Part shown: piece after piece, positions 22,074 through 31,860 of the stretch | Layout: the number at the start of each line of letters is the position of its first letter | Numbering within the stretch: position 1 is the first letter of the stretch | DNA from: Symsagittifera roscoffensis | Taxonomy: Eukaryota; Xenacoelomorpha; Acoela; Convolutidae | Length of the DNA: 64,000 nt | Assembly (NCBI RefSeq): GCF_963678635.1 | Contig: NC_087062.1 | Coordinates: forward strand, 7,986,193 to 8,050,192 | Reading direction: 5' to 3' | Notes under the pieces: generated by a model | Seen by the model: the letters and a program-made list of their open reading frames with translations, nothing else | What the model was told of the DNA's origin: nothing | Databases searched by the model: none | Made by a program: the position numbers and the translations under genes

Positions 22074-23573
22074 TCATAAAATGTTTCCTTCGTAGTCTAA
22101 AAAATTTGATCTATTTCCTGATAGTAAATATCCTGCGTAGGGTATTTTTAATACTGCTAGTGCAAGTGATTGTAGGATTTGTGTTCGTTCTAATTCGCAT
22201 AGTTGGTGAAGTGTTTCTAATTCAGAGAGTGACATTTCCTGAAAAATTCGGCTAATTGTGTAGTCTAATTTCATATCTAAGTGAATATCGTAGTGGATAT
22301 TACCAAAATAAGAATTATTCATTAGTGATAGTTCTTGTAGACATTTGCTTTGAGTGTCATGTGGCTTTAGATGTCCACCAGGTTGACCATTATTTTTTTG
22401 AAAGTTAACTGGTATATATGATGTTCCTTCGTTTAGAGGATGACCTGTGGCATAAGGGTCAATTTTTACTTTTCCAGTGGTCATGTCGAAACCTTTTTCG
22501 TATTCAACTAAGATTTCAGAATATTGTGTTTTGTGAAATGGATTTCTGTATTTGCATGCTAGTTCTGTTTCTTGATATATTTGAAAACGGGTTAATTTAT
22601 TTTCTATATTATGGATGTTTCGAAAATTATTACTTTGTTTTCGTGATGGATTTACTTGTTCATATGGGATTGATTGTATGAAATATTTTTCGTGAAATTT
22701 TATCATTCGAGCGTGTATTTTTGCTACTTGAAATGTTGTACATGTATCCTCGGGAAACCAAACAATTGTTGCTTGTGTTCGCGTTGTAGGGTCACAATAA
22801 CCTTGATCGTTTTTGCAAGGTAATCGAATTCGTTGATAGATCATTGTGTTATCAGATAAATCTCGTGTGAGTTGTATTTTTTCGAGTTGTATTTTCCAAT
22901 CGAAAAACATTATTTCTTGATATCCTTTATTTTTTGTGTCTGCTTTGCAGTTTGATGGGTTAGTTATACCAATGTGCGGTATCCAGTGTTTATCGTGTAT
23001 GTCGTAAGTTAATCTTCCGTGTGCGCCGTTGTATGGGTATTTTTCATCTAGTTTTATATGTGCTTGATATCTTTCAAGTTCTGCTTGATGTACAGAATCG
23101 GAAAAAACTTGAAAATTTACTAGTTTTGTGTCGGTGTTTTTATTTCTTGTGATGTTTAGTCTGAGTAGCTCGTTTTTACAATCTTTGGTATTTAGATGCA
23201 AAAGTCGTTCTATATTACTTTGGTAGAATGATTCATGGTCAAGTCGGTTTTTATTTCCGTTTGAAACTTCTGAACAATGTACTTTCTTTTCGGAAAATGT
23301 TGCTGTAAATTTATATCCTATGATTGTTGTTGCTCGGGCTTTTGAATAGAGTGTCGCTATTACATTTGTAGTTTCTATAGCTTGTGGTTCTGTTTCGCAT
23401 TGTGATACTTGGTTTATTGCATATTTGTGTAGTGTTTTTTGTTCATTTTCTTCACAATCGTAATGTGTTACTAATAGGTCTTGGGGTCCTGTGCGAGGAG
23501 AAGGATTTATGTTCTGATCGGAGATTATTAGAAAAAGGAGTTGGAGAAAAATCAATGTTTTTAGAATATACAT
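22074..23573 (-). pseudogene. Envelope-like glycoprotein ectodomain (element C)
   Basis: The frame of 499 codons starts with a clear signal peptide (MYILKTLIFLQLLFLII) and continues with about ten cysteines and several N-glycosylation sequons (for example NNSY). The pattern YDC near residue 38, spaced Cys residues and a long ectodomain resembles the glycoproteins of chuvirus/rhabdovirus-like (class III) type found in some invertebrate LTR elements. That family assignment is tentative. It overlaps the end of the upstream ORF by 13 bases. The frame ends at TGA (22074) before the membrane anchor, which lies in the next frame. Confidence 0.55.
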
Positions 23574-25126
23574 GTGTATGATAATCCTGAGTACGGGTTA
23601 TAAAATGTGATGTAACCAATTGTTTTCTTGGTATATCTGTCGTATTTATATATTACTTCAGTTGTTATAAAAGGCGGTGGTAGCGATTGAGCTGTTATAT
23701 TTGGTGGAATTAATGGATAAGGATGTTGAGCAATATTGTTTAGTTTAACCGTGATTTCAAATTTTAATTATAGGCTATTTTGTTGGAGTATTTGGATGTT
23801 ATGGTCACGAATGTCTTCGTGGATATCTTGTCTATATTGTAATCTATTAAGTGCCCAGTTGTGGAGTCGGTTACTTTCTGGGTGTTGTCCAAATAATGGT
23901 GGAGGTGCTGTGAATGTATTCCAGTCTAATCTTAAAGGGATATTTGTTGATGATTGTTCTCGATATCTAGCGTCGAGGTTATTTGGAAAATTTAAAGGAA
24001 AATGCGTCGGTGAAAACTGGCTTATTGATGGTGTTGATGGTAGTGATAATGTTTCTGGTAGTGATGATGATGATGATGTTGTTGTATCTGTAGAAATATC
24101 TATTGGATCATTTATTAAATTTGGTTCACCTTGTGTGAAAGATTGCGTTGTCCAATATGGTAGTCGTGATGTTTGGTTTGGGGGGTTAAAGGGATTTTCA
24201 CGTATTTGTTCAGATGTTGGTGTTGAACCTAAGTAATCTGAGGGTAGAGTTGAGGTGCTACGTTGTGAAAGAAGTGTAGGGGTTTCCGGTAATATGCCAA
24301 TTGGGTTTTCCGGAGTACTTGGTGATGGGGATTGGGGTATATCAAAATGAACTCGGGGGGTTTGAAAGTTTCTATTTCGTCGTGGATGTATGATTTGTCT
24401 ATTTATTTCAACTGCATTTTGGTTTTGACTAATATTTCGAATTCTACTTAATTTCTGTGATAGTGTCGGGTATAAGTTATATGTTGGTTCACTCAGAGGT
24501 GCCTGTCGCTGAACTGGTTCTAGTGGTTCAGATAAGCGAGCGTGTCGTTCTTCAAAGGTATATGGGTTATCCTGGAAAGAAATTCGTGTAGATGTTTGGG
24601 GGTTTTGGGTAGTTGTAGGTGGTGTCGGGTTTTCTTGGGATGTTGTCGGTGAAGACTGACTGTGTGATTGTTGGTTAGCAATTTTTGAGGGTTTTTTGAT
24701 TGATTTCTTTTAGTGAAAAAATTTATGTTTATTATAGTATTCTTCAAGAAAAAGAATTAAAAGGATTGTTGCTAATACGAATGTTATGACTGCTTTCTTT
24801 ATACATTTGCATATTGTCAATATGAGGGATATTAAAAATATTATGAAAATTACAAATATCAAAAAAATATCTGTTCTACTAAAAATGGTTCGTATCATTT
24901 AAATAGATTTTGGGTTTTCGTACCTGTGTATATGGTCAATGGCTTTAGAAAGTTGGAAGTATAATTCAAATAGGGAATAGAAAATTAAAAAAATATTACA
25001 AAAAATGATTAAGATTAATACAAAAGCTTCAAAAGTATCAAAAAGAAATATGAATAAAATTTTAAATATTGTTAAAAAGTTTACTAAAATGTTGAGAATT
25101 ATGTTAACTGATCGAGAGAAGAGCAT
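23561..25126 (-). pseudogene. Membrane/mucin-like ORF between pol and env, TAA-interrupted
   Basis: A single reading frame of 522 codons runs from ATG at 25126 to a stop at 23561, interrupted only by TAA at 24899, 24710 and 23768. The first 75 codons are strongly hydrophobic (two membrane segments). The next 62 begin with ATG directly after the first TAA and have two more membrane segments. Then come 313 codons rich in Pro, Ser, Thr and Gln (for example TTTSSSSSLPETLSLPS), and a final 68-codon part overlapping the env start. It may be one decayed membrane-anchored mucin-like protein, or a chain of small membrane proteins. I recognise no homologue. Confidence 0.5.
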
Positions 25127-25718
25127 TTAAGAAATGGCTCTTGATTGAACATTTTTTGTTGTTTGGGGCGATTTTTAAGTGTGGTCGAGTTATTTATTGA
25201 CTTTTTGACAAGTGGGTTGAGATTTGTGAAAAAGTGTTGGAGGCTAATTTTATGGTATTCGGGAGGTCTTCTTTTACTTTATTTTTATTTGTCAAGTTAT
25301 CTGGGGTATTTTTGAGGTCTCTGTACTTTAGGCTAATTTAATATGGTTGTTCTTTTTTTTAGGCTAAATTAACATTTTTGTTTGGGGGGTTTTTAAGGTC
25401 TGGGTTGGGAAAATATTGTTGATCTTTGCGTTTTTAGATAAGGGAGGGTTATGATATTATGGTGGTATTTGTTTTAGTTGTCAAGTTTGAGAAGCTTGCT
25501 TTTTTTTGACCTGGAGGTTGTAAAGTTATAGTTATAGATATGCCTGAAGTGTAATATCTTTCGTCTAATTGGTTTGTGTTAGATTTAGAGAAGTTGACGG
25601 ATTGGATGAATACTATTGGCTAATTTTGAACTAAATTTGCTGTGTGATTGTCAGCATGTTATTTTGAAAAATGAAAGTTCAAAATGTTTCAGAGGTGCAA
25701 AGATTATTTATTTTAAAA
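25127..25718 (-). other. Spacer between integrase and the membrane ORF
   Basis: No ORF of note. The sequence is T/G-rich on the plus strand, with repeats of AGGCTAATTT and AGGCTAAATTAAC (25234, 25330, 25361). It could carry the splice acceptor for an env-type message, but I cannot show one. Confidence 0.3.
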
Positions 25719-26951
25719 TTAAAGCTGTTTTTGAAATTCAACTTTCTTTAATATTTTAGATTGTGGGATGAATGTTTTATAGTTTTTACGTGGTTGATTT
25801 CTAAGTCGTGATGACTCTCTATGTTCTGACTTCTCGACTTGTTCTTGGGGTATAATTTTTTCTTTCATTTTTCTATTTTTCCTTTCTTTTTGAGGTATAA
25901 TTTGATCTAGCTTTTTTGTATTGTTTTTGGTTGTAGTTTGTTTTCTATTTTGTTTTTCAAGGTGAATGTCGTTTTGTTTTTTTATTTCGTTTTCCGTATG
26001 TAGGTGATTTTGAATAACTTTTAAACCTGTGAAAGAATATAATTGAGTTAGTTCGCGTAGTGCGTATTCTTTTGGGTAGTAAGGCAATAGATTGTTTCTA
26101 TGTTGAACAATTTCTTTTTGGTCTGAATCGGTGATTTTATAATTTACGTCGGTGGTTTTGGCGATTATTTGGTATGGTCCTTTAAGAAGGGGTTGTAATT
26201 TTTTAGAAATTCCTTTTTGTGTATTAAAATTTGGTATTAAGACAAAGGTTCCAATTTTTAAATCGGAGGCTGGTGTAAAACGTGAATTGATTTGTTCGTT
26301 AATGTTTTGTCTTTGTAGCAATTTTTTTGTTACTTTTTGATAAATTTCGTTGTGTTTTTTATCTATATTTAAAATCCATTCGGTATGTGTACCGGAGGCT
26401 AATTTTAGGATTTGTGGGTTTTGAAAATGATCTTCATCATGTGTGTGTAAAGGTAGGTTATAACAAATTGAGTCTTTATTCGATTGACAATGACCTTGTG
26501 CACTTTTATGAGAGTTTGCTGTAAACATAATTGGTTTACGTGGCTTTTGATTAAAAACCATTTCATATGGTGACATTCCTAGAGTTGTCGTGATTTGTGA
26601 ATTATATGCTAAGGGAAATAGTTTTACATCTGCTGACCATTCGGTGTATCTTGTATCATTTCCGTTTATGATACATCTAAGATATTCTTGTAGTGAACTG
26701 TTCATACCTTCGACTAAACCGTTAGTCCAAGGTGCATGAGATGTACGTGGTTTGTGCTTAATGTTGTATAAATGACATAGTGTGATGATTTCATTATTTA
26801 TGAATTCTGTACCGTTGTCTGTAACTAGAATTTCGGGTAATCCGAACTTGGCTATCCAGTGTTCGTAAAGTGTTGTGTAAGCATAGTAAGCGTTACAATG
26901 TGGTACTGGGTTGAGTGCTACATAGTGTGTAAAAGCGTCAACAATTACCAT
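25719..26951 (-). CDS. Integrase core and C-terminal region (element C pol)
   Basis: The open frame of 410 codons carries the catalytic D,D,E of retroviral-type integrases: Asp in VDAFTHY, Asp in TDNGTEF and Glu in LVEGMN. Next comes a chromo/SH3-like C-terminal part (DLKIGTFVLI) and a basic tail (SSRLRNQPRKNYKTF). The N-terminal HHCC finger lies upstream in a damaged region, so this is the 3' part of pol and not an independent gene. It is the best preserved part of element C together with RT. Confidence 0.85.
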   Translation of the reverse strand: MVIVDAFTHYVALNPVPHCNAYYAYTTLYEHWIAKFGLPEILVTDNGTEFINNEIITLCHLYNIKHKPRTSHAPWTNGLVEGMNSSLQEYLRCIINGNDTRYTEWSADVKLFPLAYNSQITTTLGMSPYEMVFNQKPRKPIMFTANSHKSAQGHCQSNKDSICYNLPLHTHDEDHFQNPQILKLASGTHTEWILNIDKKHNEIYQKVTKKLLQRQNINEQINSRFTPASDLKIGTFVLIPNFNTQKGISKKLQPLLKGPYQIIAKTTDVNYKITDSDQKEIVQHRNNLLPYYPKEYALRELTQLYSFTGLKVIQNHLHTENEIKKQNDIHLEKQNRKQTTTKNNTKKLDQIIPQKERKNRKMKEKIIPQEQVEKSEHRESSRLRNQPRKNYKTFIPQSKILKKVEFQKQL

Positions 26952-27857
26952 AATGTATGAATTTCCTTCAGAGGATGGTGAAATTGGTCCTTTTGTGTCA
27001 AATGATATACGGTGGTTAAAATATAAACTGTGTCCTTTAAAATCTTGTTTTTGTGCTACTTGTTTTTGATTTGGGTAAGGTTTATTTTAGCTGACATACT
27101 ATACAATCATTGCATAGTACTTTTATCCAAATTGGTGCATTTGGGAAATAGAAATTTTTTTTATAAAATTTGAATATGTTTTCTCTGATCCAGAGTGTTC
27201 TTTAATGTTTTGTGTATGTGAAATGTTAAAAGCTATGAGAATCATACATAAAGGGAGACAGGGAACTGTAGATTCATTTAATTGATATTCTAGAAGGTCT
27301 GTGTTTTCATTAATTGTTGTACTATTAAATTTTCGAAAATATCGGAGGGAGGAGTGTTTTATTTCCTAAAATTGTGGTATCTGCCTTTACGGGTTTAGTT
27401 TTGTATTTGTGCCATGATTTTAGTTGTCGAATTACTGGGTCAAATTTTGATATTGTTTCAAGGTATTAATTGTAATTTTTTCTGTTGAAGGGAGAAAAAT
27501 GTTTTCAATTTCTATCTAATTTGGATAAAGGAATTGTGTCAAGTGGGTCATGGAGGTTGAAAACTTGATTTATTGCGTATTTTGAATCATTCGTTTGTGG
27601 TCCTGATAGATTTATTTTATCGGTTAAATTTTCTTTTTTAATTAATGGAAAAAGATCTTTTTTATGCGAGTGTTGTTTTACTCGTTTTTGTTGGGTGTTA
27701 TTTGTTATCCATTGTGAGTATGGAATTGGTTTGAAAGTTGATGTTCCAAATAGATCAACTTCTTAGTGGTTATCTTGGCAATCCAAGTAAAGTGGGAAGT
27801 GTTGGAGATTATTTATTTGTGAATGTTCAATGTCAGTTATTACTGCATATTTGCATT
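26952..27857 (-). pseudogene. Damaged pol segment between RNase H and integrase core
   Basis: The minus strand continues pol in changing frames with several stops (for example TAA after DCQDNH near 27760 and TGA near 27510). Remnants of the integrase zinc finger (C-N-C then CQL) lie around 27080-27130. Small indels and substitutions are spread over 0.9 kb, so pol is inactivated here. Confidence 0.65.
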
Positions 27858-29489
27858 CTAATCGGGTGATGTTTCATCTTTCGCAAGGTAAAATTTTATA
27901 TTTTGTGGTATTTCAACTGTAGTTTTTCGTATAAGTAATTCAGGTGGTGTATTTCGGCTTAATGTATCTGGTAATGCGAGATTTTTTCCTGCTGTCCAAA
28001 CTATATGTAGGTTTGAAAATTTCATTAGTATTAATTGAAATCTATAAACTCGGTGATTTGGATTTGACTTCTGTGTAAAGAGAAAAATGATTGGTTTATG
28101 ATCTGTGAATAGAACTGTTGGATGTTTTGATCCAAGTATTAGAAATTCATATTCTGTAAGTGTATAAATGATAGCTGTACATTCTCTCATTAGAGTTGAG
28201 AGTCGTAGCTCTGCTTGAGTGAATAATCGGGAATTTGCTGATATAATGTTCATTTTATTTGTACCGTTGTTTGATTGTAATAATGCTGCGCCGATGCCAA
28301 AATTGGAAGCATCGCACATTGCATAGAATGGTTGATTTGGGTCTGGAATTGTGTTTGAACTTTGTTCAGTTAAAAGTTTTTTAACTTCTTCAAATCGTGT
28401 TTGATGTTCAGTATTCCATTCAAAATTATTTTGTTGTCTTAGGATATTATAAAATGGTCTTAAATATAATTGCATTTTATAAACGTATTTGCTTAAGAAG
28501 TTTAACACTCCAAGGAATTCTTGGATTTTCTTTTTGTTTGTTGGTGGTTGAAGTTTTTGAATAGCATCAATGCGTGATTTCAATGGAGTGATTGTGTTTC
28601 TTTCTATGTTATGTCCTAAAATTTTAACTGTTAAGAAGAAGTGAGATTTGTCGGGGGCGGCCTTCAGATTTTCGTTCTGAAGTATTTCATGATAGTGTTC
28701 TAAAACTGTAAACATTTCTTCTTTTGTCTGTGATTGCATAAAAACATCGTCTAAATAGGTGATTGCATTTTTCTTAAGTATTAGTGGTCTAAAAATTTTG
28801 CTCATAAAAGCTGAAAATGCTGCTGGTCCTATGGATATTCCATAGAATAGGCGGTTGAATTCGTATTGTTGATTTCCCATAACAAATTGTGTTAAACGTC
28901 GTGATTGTTCATCTAGTGGCATTTGATTGTATGCACTATTCATGTCTGCGGTTGTAAAGTATTTTCCGTTTATTTTTGTTAAAATAACTTGTATTGGTTC
29001 AATAGGCCAATTGCATTTTGATTCGTCTATTAGTGAATTGAGATATCTAGCGTCTAAAACTATTTTTAATGATTCTCCTTTTGCTAGGATAATAACAGGG
29101 TTAATAAATGTGTTACCTTTTGGTTGTTCTTCCTTGTTTACCGGTGAGATAATTTTGTATTTTTCTAAAATATCAAGTAATCTATTTACTTTGTCGTGTA
29201 AATGAATTGGTACTTTACTAGCTCTTTGTTTCTTGAATACTGCGTCAGGTTTTAACGGGAGATGTAGTGATGAACTGATTTTTCCAACATCAAATTTTGA
29301 TGTTGCATAGACTGATGAATTTTTTATTAGCTGTTTAGCTAAATTATCAAATTCGTCTTGTGTTATTTGTGAATGTTGGAAGTTAAACATTGTTAAAAAC
29401 TTTTGTTGATGTTCTGTATAGTTGGTTATGTTGAATATAGGTTTGAAATATGGGGTTTTTGTGAAATAGTCTGTATTTTTTTTTTTCAT
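27858..29489 (-). CDS. Reverse transcriptase and RNase H (element C pol)
   Basis: The frame of 543 codons contains the Ty3/gypsy RT blocks in order: VPIHLHDKVNRLL, LKIVLDARYLN, YFTTADMNSAYNQ, FNRLFYGISIGPAAF, the active site YLDD (28746-28757), then the RNase H start MCDASNFGIGAALL, the RECTAIIYTL block with its Glu, and LFTDHKPI. All catalytic acids I can locate are present. The frame begins after a frameshift in an A-run at about 29480 and ends in a frameshift before the integrase finger. Confidence 0.9.
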   Translation of the reverse strand: MKKKNTDYFTKTPYFKPIFNITNYTEHQQKFLTMFNFQHSQITQDEFDNLAKQLIKNSSVYATSKFDVGKISSSLHLPLKPDAVFKKQRASKVPIHLHDKVNRLLDILEKYKIISPVNKEEQPKGNTFINPVIILAKGESLKIVLDARYLNSLIDESKCNWPIEPIQVILTKINGKYFTTADMNSAYNQMPLDEQSRRLTQFVMGNQQYEFNRLFYGISIGPAAFSAFMSKIFRPLILKKNAITYLDDVFMQSQTKEEMFTVLEHYHEILQNENLKAAPDKSHFFLTVKILGHNIERNTITPLKSRIDAIQKLQPPTNKKKIQEFLGVLNFLSKYVYKMQLYLRPFYNILRQQNNFEWNTEHQTRFEEVKKLLTEQSSNTIPDPNQPFYAMCDASNFGIGAALLQSNNGTNKMNIISANSRLFTQAELRLSTLMRECTAIIYTLTEYEFLILGSKHPTVLFTDHKPIIFLFTQKSNPNHRVYRFQLILMKFSNLHIVWTAGKNLALPDTLSRNTPPELLIRKTTVEIPQNIKFYLAKDETSPD

Positions 29490-29775
29490 TACTTATTATA
29501 TTATTGATGGATATTTCTTCGTTAAGAATTGTGGATTGACAAATATCTAATAATTGGAGTATATTATTTACGCGGTATGCTTTTTCATGTATGGGTGATA
29601 TTGTAGCGTTTGTTTCGCAATATCCTAAAAGTCCTAAGGGTAATGTTACTTTGTATGGTGTATTGTTATATATATGCAACGAAATGGTGTCTGAATTCAT
29701 ATTTTTCAAATATTTTATCGATGAGATCGTGATTTTGAAAAACTTATGGATAGGTTTGAATTCAAAGTCTGACAT
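29383..29775 (-). pseudogene. Pol segment between protease and RT
   Basis: The open frame of 130 codons overlaps the RT frame. The shared amino-acid sense switches frame at a run of A (plus-strand T-run 29479-29488), indicating a one-base indel. Motifs such as NNTPYKVTLPLGLLGYCET resemble the dUTPase-like or Ty3/gypsy protease-RT linker with a PLGLLG turn. I make no functional claim. Confidence 0.5.
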
Positions 29776-29822
29776 AAAGACTTGTTGTTTATTTTGATTT
29801 TTATCATATTGGTGAACTTGTT

Positions 29823-30762
29823 TTATTGAAAAGTTATATATATATCTCCTGATAGTGGTTTCAGGTGTTTCCGTTTTTGGTTATAAATTGGGTAAAATTT
29901 TGAAAAGAATGGTGGTTGTTTATTTAATCTTTGAAAAAATGTTAGAGCTGTATTTTTTGTTTTTGTATATTTATCTTTGATTAGTATTTTACTATTCAAT
30001 ATGTTGATTGTTGGTATATATTTCGAGATAAATGGTATGCCAATGATATTGTGTTTAATATCCGTGATATGAAATATCTGTTTAAATGGTTTGTTTAGAA
30101 TTTTGTTTTGTTCCATTGTTTTTGTGGGAAGAAGGAATAATTGAACTTTTCCATAATTTATTAGTGTTGATCCTTGTGCTGTTGCTAGTTTACTAGAGGT
30201 TGCAAGAGGCGTTAACTTTGGGTGTAATGTTTTGATTTCATTCCATGTGGGAATGTTAATTATCTTTGATTCTGCTCCTGAATCAATTAAAAAATCAATT
30301 TCAAGGTCTGGTGGTTGAAATTCCTTGTTTCTTGGGCTTTCTAAAAGAAATGGTATTGTCCAAATTTTTTCTTTGGGTTGTTCTTTTTGTATATTTTGGT
30401 AAATGTGATTCGTATTTAAGCTTTTTATTTTGTTATTTTCGTTGGGTTTACTTACCGTGTTAATTTCGTTTATGTCTTGTGCAGTTTGTGTAGAATTGAT
30501 GGGTTCAATGCAATAAATGTGAAGAAGTTCCAACTGATTTTCATATATGTGTGATGTAAAAGGTTGTTCATATATAATAGGTTCGTAGTCGTTTTCGACT
30601 GCTATCATATTGATGGAAATGGTATTTTCTGTATCACTTTCTGTGTCTGATGATTCACAGTTTATTTGATTTAATTGTAGTTCGTTATTTCCTGTGTCAT
30701 CAATTCCTGGGGGGTCTGATGTTGTTTCTTGTATTTGATTAATTTGTCTCTGATGTTTTGGT
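29823..30762 (-). CDS. Aspartic protease region (element C)
   Basis: The retropepsin active site LIDSGAES is encoded at about 30267-30290. It is followed by a flap region and the C-terminal HNIIGIPFI motif, equivalent to the ILG box. The N-terminal 150 residues are acidic and Ser/Asn-rich, and form the end of gag or a gag-protease linker. The frame ends early at a TA-dinucleotide run (about 29835-29847), where a two-base indel moves the rest into another frame. The upstream end abuts the left breakpoint of an inversion: the apparent ATG at 30800 belongs to the inverted piece. Confidence 0.75.
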
Positions 30763-31860
30763 GTACCAAATGAAACCATCAAACAATTAGCAGTACGCAT
30801 CGAAACACTAGTTCGAAAAGCATATTCATTAAATACACATGACTATAAAAACACAAAAATGACAGAAATTTTAATGATGACCTTAACACCTCAATTAAGG
30901 AAAATAGCAATAAAAAAGAGAGCATCTGATCCTTCCTCAATTCGAGAGCCAGATTTAGATTTTCGAAAACTAGTAGACAAACTAGAACAAGCGGAAATGA
31001 CAATGAAACTCGAAGAAACAGAAAATCTAAAACTACAGTATGTTAAGCGAATCGAAACAAACACTACGCACATCAGTAACATACAGGAATCAGATACAGA
31101 TCTAGTTGAAAAAATCACTGAAATACTAAACATTTATAAAAAACACCCAAATTTTAAAGGTAAACCATCTTTCAAAAAATGGTGTAATTATTGCCGACGA
31201 TACGGACATAGTATCTCTGAATGTAGACAAAAACAACAAGATAACCAGAACAAACCTCAAAAACATAGAGAACCAAACAAATCATTCTATCAATATATGA
31301 AGAAAGATCAAAATTTACCAAAACAAAAACATATACAGTAACAACAGTTCAGGAAAACGACTTTCGAACAACACCAGTTACACAAGGAACCAATCACCAT
31401 ATAACTCAAGTTATAGAGGAAGATCACCAGAACGAAGAAATACACAGAATTATTCTCAAAATAATTATAATCGATCAAATAGTCGAAATAACTATTCAAG
31501 ATCAAATTCCAATGCAACACAATTTGTTTCTAGATCCAGTTCCCAATCAAACCCAAGGAATAAACACTATTCCAACAATCAATCACGAAACTCATCATAT
31601 AAGAGAAACAGAAACTTTTCACATAATAGAAATAGAAGTTATTCGAACAATCGAAATCAGAATTACCCGAACAACCGATCAAGAAATAACTCATATAACA
31701 GATCAAACTATCACAGATCAAATAATAATTATCAAAACAGATCACGGAATAATTCACAAAATCGAAATTCAAGTTATAATAATCGATATAGAAATTATTC
31801 TCAATCACCACATAGAAATAATAACCATTATGATAATTCTAAACATCGACACAGAGATAG
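30763..31860 (+). pseudogene. Inverted gag segment: capsid end, zinc knuckle, Ser/Asn/Arg tail
   Basis: This block encodes gag on the plus strand although the element is on the minus strand. It begins with the capsid end (ETIKQLAVRIETLV), continues with a CCHC knuckle (CNYCRRYGHSISEC, 31183-31224), and ends with a long Ser/Asn/Arg/Tyr-rich nucleic-acid-binding tail with many RNNS-type repeats. A one-base insertion in an A-run near 31310 shifts the frame inside it. Both ends join exactly where minus-strand gag (31861) and protease (30762) resume, so it is a simple inversion. Confidence 0.85.

Noticed and set aside
23736-24236. 166-codon plus-strand frame in element C
   Set aside because: It is the antisense shadow of the Pro/Ser/Thr-rich minus-strand ORF, whose codons I followed through the whole region.
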